Assembly (NCBI RefSeq): GCF_041807905.1
Contig: NZ_JBGVSA010000003.1
Span: 197,855-261,854 of the forward strand
Direction of reading: 5' to 3'
Length of the DNA: 64,000 nt
Source of the DNA: JBGVSA01 sp041807905
GTDB taxonomy: Bacteria; Pseudomonadota; Gammaproteobacteria; Burkholderiales; Rhodocyclaceae
Part shown: piece by piece, positions 8,309-17,582 of the stretch
How positions within the stretch are numbered: position 1 is the first letter of the stretch
How the letters are laid out: each line of letters opens with the position of its first letter
Notes under the pieces: model-generated
Seen by the model: the letters and a program-made list of their open reading frames with translations, nothing else
Told to the model about the DNA's origin: nothing
Database searches by the model: none
Made by a program: the position numbers and the translations under genes

Positions 8309-9847
8309 ATGCAGCGCCGTCTTCATGCCTGGGTCCGGCTGAGCAAGCAACGCCTTTTGATGGCCTTGCTGGCGCTGATGACGGGCGTGGAGTTTCTCGA
8401 AAACCTCATGTTCGTCTTTGGCGCCACCCACATCATGGGTGGCATCGGCGCTTCGCCACGCGAGTTCGCGCTGGCGCAGGCCGCCTACGCCATGGGCAGC
8501 ATGATCATGATCGTCAAGCAGCAATGGCTGGCGGCGCATTACGGCTATCGCCGCTATCTGACGGTCGCGCTGGCGATATTCCTTGCGGGTACGCTGGCCT
8601 GCGCCAACGCCGAGAGCATCGGCATGCTGATCGCATTTCGCTTCGTGCAGGGGATCGGTGGCGGCGCATTGTTCACGAGCAGCCGGATTCTGGTGAACCT
8701 GTTGTTCAAGCCCGCTGACCGGCCACGCGCAGTGAAGCACTTCATGATCGGCATCTTCGGCGCTTCGGCACTCGCCCCCGGACTTGCCGCCGAATTGATG
8801 GAACACGGCACCTGGCAGACGATCTTCTACGGCGCCGTGCCATTCGCGGTGATCGCCCTGATCGGTGCGGCGACACTGCTGCCCCAGGCAGAGCCACGCG
8901 ACGACGAACGCACCTGGGAAATCGCTCCGCTGCTTCTCTTTGCCTCGGCAGTGGTGGTGCTGCAATTCATGCTGAGCGAATTGCGCTACGACATCTTCGC
9001 CCACCCCATCCACCTGATCGCGCTGGGAACGCTAGGCCTGTCCATGCTGGGGGGGTTTGTCTACCACCAGTGGCACCATCCCGCACCGCTGCTGCATGTT
9101 CGCACCCTGCATGACCCGACGTACCTGACCGGCCTGGTGCTGTACTTCATGTACTACACCCTGACCAACTTCGCAGGCTACGTGTTTCCGGTATTCGCCG
9201 AACAGGCGCTCGGCGTGCCGCTGCGCGTGGCCGGCTGGCTCAACAGTTTCGCCGGGGCCATCAGCCTGTGCGCCATCCTGGTCTATCTGAAGGTAGCCAA
9301 GCGCTTTCCTCGCAAGCGGCCCTTGATGATCTGTGGCGCCATGACGATGGTATTCACAGCGTTGTGGTATTCGCACCTGCCCCCCAACGCGACGGTCGGC
9401 ATGCTCGCGTTCGGCCTGATTCCGAAAGGACTGTTCGGCGTATTGCTCGTCATCCCCATCGCCGGCCTGACTTTTCGCGGGCTCGGCGACGATGGCTTTC
9501 CGCATGGTTATCAGAGCAAGAACCTGATCCGGCAGTTGGCGACCTCATCATCCAGCGCGCTTGCTGCCGTGCTGCTCAACAATCGGCAATTCGCGGTGCA
9601 CAGCCATCTCGCGAGCCACGTTCAGCCGGACAACCCGGCCATCTCGCAATGGATGAGCCAGATGCAGCACGCGCTGATGGCGCAGGGCATGGATGCGGCG
9701 ACGGCGTGGCAAGGTGCTTTGGCAGAGCTGAGCGCAACGCTCAACCGACAGGCCCTGCTCATCGCCTGCGGGGACATCTACCGCCTGCTCGCCGCGTTCG
9801 CGCTGCTCACGGCAATCGTGGTGTGGGCACAGCGACGACTGCCCTGA
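8309..9847 (+). CDS. MFS transporter, probable DHA2-type efflux pump
   Basis: 512-residue polytopic inner-membrane protein, of a length suiting the 14-helix DHA2 (EmrB/QacA) drug:H+ antiporter group. The segments AYAMGSMIMI and QGIGGGALFTSSRILVN match the first membrane repeat and motif C-like region. The ATG at 8309 follows the MarR stop by 11 nt, so the genes are probably cotranscribed and the MarR protein its likely regulator. An upstream in-frame start would overlap marR and is not preferred. The N-terminal 15 residues are basic and cytoplasmic. Substrate unknown. Confidence 0.82.
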   Translation: MQRRLHAWVRLSKQRLLMALLALMTGVEFLENLMFVFGATHIMGGIGASPREFALAQAAYAMGSMIMIVKQQWLAAHYGYRRYLTVALAIFLAGTLACANAESIGMLIAFRFVQGIGGGALFTSSRILVNLLFKPADRPRAVKHFMIGIFGASALAPGLAAELMEHGTWQTIFYGAVPFAVIALIGAATLLPQAEPRDDERTWEIAPLLLFASAVVVLQFMLSELRYDIFAHPIHLIALGTLGLSMLGGFVYHQWHHPAPLLHVRTLHDPTYLTGLVLYFMYYTLTNFAGYVFPVFAEQALGVPLRVAGWLNSFAGAISLCAILVYLKVAKRFPRKRPLMICGAMTMVFTALWYSHLPPNATVGMLAFGLIPKGLFGVLLVIPIAGLTFRGLGDDGFPHGYQSKNLIRQLATSSSSALAAVLLNNRQFAVHSHLASHVQPDNPAISQWMSQMQHALMAQGMDAATAWQGALAELSATLNRQALLIACGDIYRLLAAFALLTAIVVWAQRRLP

Positions 9848-9858
9848 ACAGCGAAAGA

Positions 9859-10479
9859 TCAGCGTTCAGAGCCGTCCGCCGCCAGCCGATCGGCCATGCG
9901 CACAAGTTCGGGAACGGTGCGCGCACCAAGCCGCTCCATGACGCGCGCGCGATGCAGCTTGACGGTACGTTCGGCGATGCCCAGTTGCTCGGCGATCTCG
10001 CGGTTGGGCAGGCCGGCGGTGACCCGATCGAATACGCTGCGATCACGATCCGAAAGCGATTCGAACCGCACCCGAAACGTGCGCTCGCCAGAGCGTCGCT
10101 CACGGGCGGCACGATCAGCAACCAACGCGCCCTCAACCGTTGCAACCAACTTGGCGCGATCGATGGGTTTGGTGAGAAAGTCTACGGCGCCCAGCTTCAT
10201 CGCGGCGACCGTCGTCGGCACATCAAGGTAGCCCGACAGGAAGATCACGGGCGGCGGATCGGCCCGGCGCGCCAGCGCAATCTGCAATTCGATGCCGGTC
10301 GGGCCCGGCATGTTGACGTCGAGGATGAAACACCCGGGGGCGCTGCACTCGGGTTCGATCAGCACCTCGCCCACCGAAGCATAGGCCCTCACAGCGTAGC
10401 CTTCGGTACGCAGAAGTCTTACCAGCGCGGTACGGAACGATGCGTCGTCGTCGACCACGTGGATAATCGCCTCGCTCAT
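9859..10479 (-). CDS. FixJ/LuxR-type response regulator
   Basis: 206-residue two-component regulator. The receiver domain has the acidic pair Asp10/Asp11, phospho-acceptor Asp54 (LDVNMPG), Ser82 and Lys104 (TKP). A LuxR-type helix-turn-helix spans about 142-195 (LSDRDRSVF to AERTVKLHR). The domain plan and receiver sequence are FixJ-like. Its start overlaps the stop of the histidine kinase gene by 4 nt, so the two are translationally coupled partners. Target genes are not evident; the adjacent MFS and Gly/Trp-rich protein genes are candidates by proximity only. Confidence 0.9.
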   Translation of the reverse strand: MSEAIIHVVDDDASFRTALVRLLRTEGYAVRAYASVGEVLIEPECSAPGCFILDVNMPGPTGIELQIALARRADPPPVIFLSGYLDVPTTVAAMKLGAVDFLTKPIDRAKLVATVEGALVADRAARERRSGERTFRVRFESLSDRDRSVFDRVTAGLPNREIAEQLGIAERTVKLHRARVMERLGARTVPELVRMADRLAADGSER

Positions 10480-11330
10480 GCTGCATTCCTCCGATCCTGG
10501 CGAATGGCCGGCACAACGAACGTCGCCACCGTGCCGCCACCCTGGCGATCCTCGATGGAGATGCTGCCGTTGTGACGATCAATGATCGTCTTGACGATGG
10601 ACAGCCCAAGCCCGAGTCCGTGTGGCTTGGTGGTGTAGAACGACTCAAAAGCGCGCTCGCGCGCTTCTCCTCGCAAACCCTGGCCCCGATCGAGCACCGC
10701 ACAAGCCACGCTCTTGTCTGCGCAGAGCGTACGCACGATGATCAGACCTGCCTCGCCGCCGCCTTCATGGCAGGCGTCGATGGCATTGAGCAGCAGGTTG
10801 AGCAGCACCTGCTGCAACTGCGTGCGGTCCCCCAACACATCGGGCAGACCATCTTCCAGTTCGAGCGCGATGCGCAGTTCGGCCTTGCGCGCGGCGCCCC
10901 GTACCAGGGAGACGCTCTCGACCACGATTTCGTTGAGCGACAGTCCGCGCAGTTCCAACTGTTCCTTGCCGAGCAATGCACGCAACTGGCGGATGACCTT
11001 GGTGGCCCGCATATCGTCAGCACGCACATCCGCCAGAATCTGGCGCACTTCATCGATGGGCGGGGCGGCGCGCTGCAGGAGCATTTCTGCCGCCTCGGCG
11101 TTACTCAGGATGGCGCCGAGCGGCTGGTGGATCTCATGCGCAATCGACGCCGTCAGCTCCCCCACCGTCACCAGGCGCGAAGCGTGTGCTAGCTCGGTGC
11201 GATAGCGGATCGCCTGGGCCTCGCTGGCCATGCGATGACGGCGTTCGCGCCACCACGCGAACGCCAGCACTCCAATTGCGATCAATGCCACCAGCGTCAA
11301 CATAAGGCCGGCCGCTGTGTCCTGCGCCAT
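10476..11330 (-). CDS. Sensor histidine kinase (FixL-like, reduced input region)
   Basis: 284-residue kinase with a single membrane helix (about residues 8-27) and no periplasmic or PAS domain. The dimerisation H-box AHEIHQPLGA places the phospho-acceptor at His65, and the HATPase domain shows the DRGQGL and GLGLGLSIV glycine boxes. It overlaps the response regulator by ATGA. The lack of a visible sensory domain suggests that the signal is sensed through the membrane helix, by a partner protein, or through the short linker. No ligand can be inferred. Confidence 0.88.
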   Translation of the reverse strand: MAQDTAAGLMLTLVALIAIGVLAFAWWRERRHRMASEAQAIRYRTELAHASRLVTVGELTASIAHEIHQPLGAILSNAEAAEMLLQRAAPPIDEVRQILADVRADDMRATKVIRQLRALLGKEQLELRGLSLNEIVVESVSLVRGAARKAELRIALELEDGLPDVLGDRTQLQQVLLNLLLNAIDACHEGGGEAGLIIVRTLCADKSVACAVLDRGQGLRGEARERAFESFYTTKPHGLGLGLSIVKTIIDRHNGSISIEDRQGGGTVATFVVPAIRQDRRNAA

Positions 11331-11454
11331 CGCTCTGCCTCACGGAACCGACTTCGCTCGCGTCAGCGCCGGAGCGCTGCCGTCCCAGGAACACATCAGA
11401 CCTCGCCGCGGCCCACCTGTCAGCTGTCACTTCGGGCAACTCATGCCATCCGGA

Positions 11455-13941
11455 TCAGCGACGGAAATGGAAACCGCCCCCCATGGGCCGGTGGAATCCA
11501 CCCGCGCCGCCCAGAGGGCGATTGAAACCCTGCGAAGGACGATTGAATTGCGCACCGTTCTGCCGGAATGCATTGGCCCGGGCTTCGCCAAGATTGCGGC
11601 CGCTCTGGTCGCGGTTCAACTGCTGGATGTTCTCTTGCGAAAGCTGGCCGCCACCACCGTTGGCCCGCCGCTCCTGTAGTTGCTGCTGACCTTGCTGCAG
11701 ACGCTCCTGCGCCTGCTGCTGGTTCACCGGCTGCCAGTGATCCGGGTTGTTCGGATCGTATTTATAGACCTGCCCGTCCTTGGCGCCGTAAAAGTTGTTG
11801 TTGACGTGCCCCACCGCGCCCTGGTCGGTGCGCACACCACCCATGTTGACGGTGCCGCCGGGTGTGCTGATGGTGCCCCGATTGATCGTTGCCTGATTAC
11901 CTGTGTTCTCATTGCCGATAGTGACGCGACCACCGGAAGCGACCGTCCCCGTGCGCGCATTGACGGCAGTGCCGCGACCGCCGTAGGCGTAGTTGCCGGT
12001 ATAGACGTTATCGACAGCGCCCTGCCGGCCCGCGACCATGGTGCCGGTGCGCGAGTTGTAGGCCGTACCGTAGCGCCCTGCGAACTGGTTGCCGGTATAT
12101 GCGTCGTACCCTCCAAAGCCGCGGCTGACACTTTGAACGTTCCCCCAGCGGTTGTAGATGTTGCCCGTCGTACCCGCCCAGCCGCCAGGGCCCCACGCTG
12201 TCACGCCGCCATAGGCGTTGTAGTAGGCGCCACCCCAGTACGGTCCCCACCAAGGCGCTGGTGGATACCACCAGCCCACGCCCGCATAACCCCAGCCCCA
12301 TCCAAAACCAAAACCGAAAGCCCAGCCGCCCCACGGCGTCCAGCAGATGCTCACGCCCACGCCGTAGGTCACCGGGGGGCCATACCAGTACGTGCCGACC
12401 CAGGGGGTGTAGGCGTAGCCGGTTCCATACACCACCACGCCGTCACTGGTGACGATCGTGCCGTAGTACCCGGAGGTGTAGCCAACGACGACGACTGTCG
12501 GCGTCACGTCATAGATCTTCACGTAGGTCACGTAATGCAGCGAGGAACTGACCGGAATCGAATAGATCACCGCCGGCACACTCGTCGCCACGGTCCACGG
12601 GCCGTCCACACCTGTCGCGACGAACCACACGCCGTTATGCAAGGCGTACCAGGTGTGGTCATCCACGCGAATGATGGGGTCGGCCGCGTTGATGACATAG
12701 GACAGCGGCGTCCCCGTAATGGCCCCCAACTGAGGCGCCCCGTCCACTACCGAAGTGAAGGAGGTCTTCGTCCGATCGACCTTTGCTGTCTGCGGAATGT
12801 CCGCAGCCACCACGGCTTCGCGCGCCTGTTGCGTGCCGGGGATCGAGGCTTTCACGTTCTCCTTGGGCGAGTCATTCGGAATCTTGGCGAAGTCCGCGGG
12901 CAGGCTCGTCGGCTGGACATAGGTCCACGGCCCCTCCAGCGAATCCGCCTGGAACCAGCGGCCGGACACCAGCACGTAACTCTTCTGGTTGCCCATGAAC
13001 TTGAAGACGTTGGCAGTCGTGTTGGTGACGTACAGAAGATCGGTGCCCGCAAGTTGCGCGTAGTTCGGCGTGCCGTCGGTCACGACCAACTCTGCCGGCG
13101 CCGTGGAGACGAATACGACGGGAGGCTTGCCGCCGGGGAGGCTCTTGAGCGAAGGCGGCTTGCCGCCTGCTTTGTCGGGCTGGCCGGCGAGCATGTCGAT
13201 CTGTCGGTTTTCGCGGGCCAGCGCTTCTGCCGCTGCGGCGCCGGCCGGCGCCTTTTGGGCCACCGACCACGGCCCTTCTAGCTTGTCGGCCGTGAGATAG
13301 CCGTCCATGAAGTGCAGGTAGTACCGACCTGCCGCGTCGCGCATGAGCAGCACGCGAGTGTTGAGCACGCGCTCGAGCGGCGCGCTGCCGACTTTCTGCC
13401 AGTGTGGCTCGCCGTCAACGTAGACGAGCAACGCCGGCACTTCGGAGAAGATCAGCTTGGGCGGATCGTTCCGCACCGGCTGCGCCTGGCCTTTCCGCTC
13501 GGCCTGCGTCTGCGCCTGGGCGGCTTCGAGCCGGTCGAGCGAAATGACGGACACATCACGCAGCAGGGCATTGCGCGCCGTCGCGATGAAATTGGCCTCG
13601 CGCTGAGGGGCGGAAGGGAACTTGGCCTCCAGGCCATTGATGCGATCGAGCCGCACAGAGCGCGACGACCGATCGATGAGAAGCGTGGCGTCAAGATCCA
13701 GTACGCCATAGGTGGGCTGCTTGTCGCCAGGAAACGTCACCGCCATCGCCGCATGCGCCTGCAGTCGGTTGTCCCGCCACGCATCGAGCTGCGGCTGGAA
13801 CACCTCGATCTGCATGCCGCCGGCATTGATATTCCGGGGCCAGCCTGCAGGCTCCGGCGCCACTGCAAGCGCCAGAGTTCCCCACAAAAATTGCGCAACG
13901 AAGAGGAAAACCACCCACGCCTGCCGGCCGTTTCGCGTCAT
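11455..13941 (-). CDS. Large secreted Gly/Trp/Tyr-rich protein with three internal modules
   Basis: 828-residue protein of unrecognised function. A signal peptide (about 1-27) is followed by a region with three degenerate copies of a module of about 60 residues (roughly 168-227, 282-341, 393-452). Each has a V-DG-P start, a central YV-N stretch and a closing W/Y-x-A-x2-L/V-x-GPW motif. Residues 505-600 are extremely rich in Gly, Trp and Tyr, then come TGN/TGT repeats (about 615-700), a Gln-rich coil (about 738-790) and a Gly/Phe/Arg tail. The composition suggests an outer-surface or cell-envelope adhesive protein. I recall similar proteins annotated loosely as carbohydrate-binding family V/XII, an uncertain label. 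Confidence 0.75.
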   Translation of the reverse strand: MTRNGRQAWVVFLFVAQFLWGTLALAVAPEPAGWPRNINAGGMQIEVFQPQLDAWRDNRLQAHAAMAVTFPGDKQPTYGVLDLDATLLIDRSSRSVRLDRINGLEAKFPSAPQREANFIATARNALLRDVSVISLDRLEAAQAQTQAERKGQAQPVRNDPPKLIFSEVPALLVYVDGEPHWQKVGSAPLERVLNTRVLLMRDAAGRYYLHFMDGYLTADKLEGPWSVAQKAPAGAAAAEALARENRQIDMLAGQPDKAGGKPPSLKSLPGGKPPVVFVSTAPAELVVTDGTPNYAQLAGTDLLYVTNTTANVFKFMGNQKSYVLVSGRWFQADSLEGPWTYVQPTSLPADFAKIPNDSPKENVKASIPGTQQAREAVVAADIPQTAKVDRTKTSFTSVVDGAPQLGAITGTPLSYVINAADPIIRVDDHTWYALHNGVWFVATGVDGPWTVATSVPAVIYSIPVSSSLHYVTYVKIYDVTPTVVVVGYTSGYYGTIVTSDGVVVYGTGYAYTPWVGTYWYGPPVTYGVGVSICWTPWGGWAFGFGFGWGWGYAGVGWWYPPAPWWGPYWGGAYYNAYGGVTAWGPGGWAGTTGNIYNRWGNVQSVSRGFGGYDAYTGNQFAGRYGTAYNSRTGTMVAGRQGAVDNVYTGNYAYGGRGTAVNARTGTVASGGRVTIGNENTGNQATINRGTISTPGGTVNMGGVRTDQGAVGHVNNNFYGAKDGQVYKYDPNNPDHWQPVNQQQAQERLQQGQQQLQERRANGGGGQLSQENIQQLNRDQSGRNLGEARANAFRQNGAQFNRPSQGFNRPLGGAGGFHRPMGGGFHFRR

Positions 13942-14060
13942 TGGTCTCTCCGATTTCTATCTCTGAGGATAGACGAGATCATGACATTCGCAAGGCATCG
14001 CCACCTTGCGTTAAGTGGAAACGACGCGGATCCGAAAGGGCCGGCTCACTGCGATGCCGA

Positions 14061-14798
14061 TCAGCCGATACGCTGGCGGCGCGCTTCGAACAGACAGATG
14101 CCGGACGCGACCGAGACGTTGAGACTCTCGACCGAACCGTACATGGGAATCCTTGCCAGTTCATCGCACGTCTCGCGCGTGAGACGACGCAGCCCGTCGC
14201 CTTCGGCGCCCAACACCCATGCAAAAGGCACTTTCTGGTCGATATCGTAGAGCGATTTTTCCGCTTCACCGGCCGCGCCAGCACACCAGACACCCGCCTC
14301 CTGCAACTGGCGCAGGGTGCGAGCAAGATTGGTCACGGTCACATAGGGCACGGTGTCGGCTGCGCCACTGGCAACCTTGATCGCCGTCGCGTTCAGACCG
14401 ACGGCACGATCCTTCGGCGCGATGACGGCATCCGCTCCGGCCGCGTCGGCAACGCGCAAACAGGCTCCGAGATTATGCGGGTCCTGCACCCCATCCAGCA
14501 CGAGGAACAGCGCGTTGTCGGTCAGCGTGTCGAGCAGGTCGGCCATCATGACTTCCTTGCGGCGCGAAGCCACGCGCGCCACGACACCCTGGTGTCGATG
14601 CGTGCCGGCCATGCCATCCAGCCGTGCATTGTCGACGGGCATGACGCGCACGCCGGCAGCATCGGCCTTGGCCAACAGATCCTTGGCGCGGGCATCTGCA
14701 CGTTGCGCGGCAACGAAAATTTCCTGCACGCCCTCCGGATCATTGCGCAGCGCGGCGGCGACGGCGTGAAAGCCGTGAATAAAGCGGGTTTCAGCCAC
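14061..14798 (-). CDS. rlmB: 23S rRNA (guanosine-2'-O-)-methyltransferase RlmB
   Basis: SPOUT-class methyltransferase acting on G2251 in the peptidyl-transferase region. The 245-aa protein has an N-terminal substrate-binding domain and the three knot motifs: DPHNLGACLR, VLGAEGDGLR and IPMYGSVESLNVSVA. Its start overlaps the rnr stop by 8 nt. The rnr-rlmB order is the standard proteobacterial arrangement and implies an RNA-metabolism operon. Confidence 0.95.
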   Translation of the reverse strand: MAETRFIHGFHAVAAALRNDPEGVQEIFVAAQRADARAKDLLAKADAAGVRVMPVDNARLDGMAGTHRHQGVVARVASRRKEVMMADLLDTLTDNALFLVLDGVQDPHNLGACLRVADAAGADAVIAPKDRAVGLNATAIKVASGAADTVPYVTVTNLARTLRQLQEAGVWCAGAAGEAEKSLYDIDQKVPFAWVLGAEGDGLRRLTRETCDELARIPMYGSVESLNVSVASGICLFEARRQRIG

Positions 14799-17400
14799 GG
14801 CTGCTCCTCTTGCTACTGGTCTTCTTGTTCATCGTTCGTGTCGCCTTTGCGGCGGGTTTCCTGGCGGTAGGTTTCTTTGCGGCAACCTTCTTGGCGGCAG
14901 GCGCAGGCGCCTTGCCTGCTGCGGCCGCTTTGCCCTTGCTGCGCGCATTGCGCGCTGCGCGCTCGACGGCCGTATCCAGATCCGGCGTGTCGGGCAAGCC
15001 CGCCAGTTTACGCCAACTGACGACTTCGTCGTCGCTCCCGTTTACTGCTGCGGCCTGCTTGCGGCCTGCGTCGCGCGCCGTCTTGCCTTCGCGGCGGGTG
15101 GACGGCATTTCGGCCTCGATCAGGCGGAAGTCGATCTTTCGCGTTTCGAGATCGACACGCACGATCTGCACGTCCACACGGTCCGACAGGCGGAAGCGCT
15201 GACCGCTGCGCTCGCCGACCAGTTCGTGACGCGATTCTTCGTAGTGGAAGTAATCGCGCCCGAGGTCGGAGATGTGCACCAGACCTTCAACGAAGAGTTC
15301 GTCGAGCGTCACGAAGATACCGAAGGGCACCACCGCCGTAATGCTACCGGCATACTCTTCACCAACGTGATCCTGCATGTAATAGCACTTGAGCCACGAC
15401 TCGACATCTCGGCTGGCCTCGTCGGCCCGGCGCTCCGTCATCGAACAGTGCATGCCGATGTCGTCCCAGATATTGCGGCGCGCGGCCTTGGCCGCATCCT
15501 TGCGCGCGCGGCCCGGCACATCGGGCTCTTGCTGCTTGCCCTTCTTTCGGCGAGTGTCCTGCAACAGTTCGACCGGGCCCGACGCCGGCTGGTACTTGGT
15601 GTGATTCAAGACGGCCTTGATCGCGCGGTGTACGAGCAAGTCGGGATAGCGCCGGATCGGCGAAGTGAAATGCGTGTATGCCTCGTAGGCCAGCCCGAAG
15701 TGGCCGACGTTCTCGGGGCTATAAACTGCCTGCTGCAGCGAACGCAGCATCACCGTCTGGATGAGCGGGAAGTCCGGCCGCGTCTTGATACGCTCGATCA
15801 CCTTGGCATAGTCGGATGCCTTGGGCGAATCGCCGCCGCCCAGACCAAGGCCGAACTCTGCCAGGAAGGCACGAAGCTTTTCCAGCTTTTCGGGCGTTGG
15901 CCCTTCGTGGACGCGATAGAGCGCCGGATGTTTGTTCTTGTGAAGGAAGTCCGACGCGCAGACGTTCGCCGCGAGCATGCATTCTTCGATGAGCCGATGG
16001 GCATCGTTGCGTGCCTCCGGCACGATGCGTTCGATCTTGCCTTCGTCATTGAAGATCATGCGCGTTTCGATCGTTTCGAAATCAATCGCGCCGCGCTTGG
16101 CACGCGCCTGCAGCAATACGCGGAACAATGCGTCGAGGCTTTCGACGTGCGGAAGCAACGCACCCAGTCTGGCGATGGCATCCGCATCCTTGTCGTACAG
16201 CGCAGCGGCCACCTGCGTGTAGGTCAGCCGAGCGTGCGAGAACATCACCGCCGGGTAAAAACGATACTTGCGGATCGCGCCCGTCGGGCCGATATCCATA
16301 TCGCACACCATGCACAGACGGTCGACTTCGGGGTTCAGAGAACACAACCCGTTGGAGAGCTTCTCCGGCAGCATGGGAATAACGCGGCGCGGAAAGTACA
16401 CCGAATTGCCGCGCGCCAGCGCGTCGGCGTCCAATGCAGAGCCCGGTTCCACGTAGTGACTCACGTCGGCGATCGCGACCACCAGTCGATAGCCCTTGCC
16501 AACGCGTTCGCAGTACACCGCATCGTCAAAGTCCTTGGCCGTTTCGCCGTCAATGGTGACCAGCGGCAGGTGACGGATGTCTTCTCGCCCGGCGAGATCT
16601 TTCTTGCGAACGACGCTGGGCAGCTTGCGCGCTTCGGCCTTGGTCTCGGCGGAAAACTCGAAGGGCAAATCGTGCTTGCGCAGCGCGATCTCGATTTCCA
16701 TGCCGGGATCGGCATAGCTGCCGATACGCTCGACGATGCGGCCGATAGGCTGAGCATTCGCCCCGGGTTGCTGCACAAGCTCCACCGTCACCACGTCGCC
16801 CGCCTTGGGCTTGCTGCGGTTCGGCATCGGCGCAAGGAGGATGTCGTGATTGATGCGTCGGTTTTCCGGCGCGAGATACGTCACGCCTTGTTGCTCGATG
16901 ATCCGCCCCACGACACGTGTATTGCCGCGCTCCAGCACTTCGACGATACGGCCTTCACGGCGGCCACGATGGTCGAGCCCGGCGACGCGCACCAGCACCC
17001 GATCGCCGTGCATGACTTCGCGCATGCTCTTCGGACCGAGGAATATGTCATCCGAACCGTCGTCCGGCACCAGGAAACCATAGCCGTCCGGGTGCCCCTC
17101 GACCCGTCCGCGGATCAGTGCGGCCTTGTCGGGAATGATGTAGTCGCCGCGACGGTTGCGCATGAGCTGACCATCGCGTTCCATCGCGCGCAGCCGGCGC
17201 GCAAAGTGCTCGCGTTCTTCGTCGCGGATGTCGAGCGCCGCAAACAGACTGTCGATATCCATGGGGTGGCCCACGTCGCCGAGAATCTGCTCGATGTACT
17301 CGCGACTGGGTAGAGGGTTGTCGTACTTCTGGGATTCGCGTTCGAAGAATGGATCTGCCTTGCGAATGCGAGATGTCCGGAGTTTTTTTGTTTTATGCAT
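14791..17400 (-). CDS. rnr: Ribonuclease R
   Basis: 3'-5' exoribonuclease that degrades structured RNA and helps in rRNA and tmRNA quality control. The 869-aa chain shows the N-terminal winged helix (PSREYIEQIL), cold-shock domains, the RNB catalytic core with clustered aspartates in KDFDDAVY, an S1 domain (EEYAGSITAVVPFGIFV), and a Lys/Ala-rich basic tail of about 100 residues ending KRSSRG. The start ATG at 17400 overlaps a 15-bp palindrome that also contains the -35 box of the divergent tRNA-Leu gene. Confidence 0.96.
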   Translation of the reverse strand: MHKTKKLRTSRIRKADPFFERESQKYDNPLPSREYIEQILGDVGHPMDIDSLFAALDIRDEEREHFARRLRAMERDGQLMRNRRGDYIIPDKAALIRGRVEGHPDGYGFLVPDDGSDDIFLGPKSMREVMHGDRVLVRVAGLDHRGRREGRIVEVLERGNTRVVGRIIEQQGVTYLAPENRRINHDILLAPMPNRSKPKAGDVVTVELVQQPGANAQPIGRIVERIGSYADPGMEIEIALRKHDLPFEFSAETKAEARKLPSVVRKKDLAGREDIRHLPLVTIDGETAKDFDDAVYCERVGKGYRLVVAIADVSHYVEPGSALDADALARGNSVYFPRRVIPMLPEKLSNGLCSLNPEVDRLCMVCDMDIGPTGAIRKYRFYPAVMFSHARLTYTQVAAALYDKDADAIARLGALLPHVESLDALFRVLLQARAKRGAIDFETIETRMIFNDEGKIERIVPEARNDAHRLIEECMLAANVCASDFLHKNKHPALYRVHEGPTPEKLEKLRAFLAEFGLGLGGGDSPKASDYAKVIERIKTRPDFPLIQTVMLRSLQQAVYSPENVGHFGLAYEAYTHFTSPIRRYPDLLVHRAIKAVLNHTKYQPASGPVELLQDTRRKKGKQQEPDVPGRARKDAAKAARRNIWDDIGMHCSMTERRADEASRDVESWLKCYYMQDHVGEEYAGSITAVVPFGIFVTLDELFVEGLVHISDLGRDYFHYEESRHELVGERSGQRFRLSDRVDVQIVRVDLETRKIDFRLIEAEMPSTRREGKTARDAGRKQAAAVNGSDDEVVSWRKLAGLPDTPDLDTAVERAARNARSKGKAAAAGKAPAPAAKKVAAKKPTARKPAAKATRTMNKKTSSKRSSRG

Positions 17401-17427
17401 TGACTAAGTCAATCCTTAATATATAAT
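17400..17427 (+). promoter_or_regulatory. Sigma-70 promoter of tRNA-Leu
   Basis: TTGACT (17400-17405), 16-nt spacer, perfect TATAAT (17422-17427), followed by a GC-rich discriminator GCGCG typical of stringently controlled stable-RNA promoters. The -35 box lies inside the palindrome ATTGACTAAGTCAAT (17399-17413), which touches the start codon of the divergent rnr gene. Confidence 0.85.
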
Positions 17428-17456
17428 GCGCGTCTCAGTTGCAGCGATGCAGCCGT

Positions 17457-17541
17457 GCCCAGGTGGCGAAATTGGTAGACGCGCTAGTTTCAGGTACTAG
17501 TGCCGCAAGGTGTGGAGGTTCGAGTCCTCTCCTGGGCACCA
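17457..17541 (+). tRNA. tRNA-Leu(CAG)
   Basis: 85-nt class II tRNA including an encoded CCA. Acceptor arms GCCCAGG and CCTGGGC pair fully. The anticodon stem CTAGT/ACTAG encloses the loop TTCAGGT, giving anticodon CAG at 17491-17493. A variable arm (TGCCGCAAGGTGT) and the T-arm GGTTCGAGTCC are present. It reads CUG, the dominant leucine codon in this GC-rich genome. It has its own promoter and terminator, a single-gene unit divergent from rnr. Confidence 0.97.
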
Positions 17542-17557
17542 AGAATTCGCTAAGAAA

Positions 17558-17582
17558 GCCGACCGGAAGGTCGGCTTTTTTT
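17558..17582 (+). terminator. Intrinsic terminator of tRNA-Leu
   Basis: Perfect 7-bp stem GCCGACC/GGTCGGC (17558-17564 with 17569-17575), GGAA tetraloop, then seven Ts. Confidence 0.95.

Noticed and set aside
11680..13281. 533-codon plus-strand frame opposite the Gly/Trp-rich protein
   Set aside because: Antisense frame kept open by codon bias; no start signal, and the minus-strand frame has a signal peptide and internal repeats.
15226..17313. 695-codon open frame on the plus strand
   Set aside because: It is exactly antisense to rnr, has arginine/histidine-rich composition typical of GC-rich shadow frames, and shows no motif.
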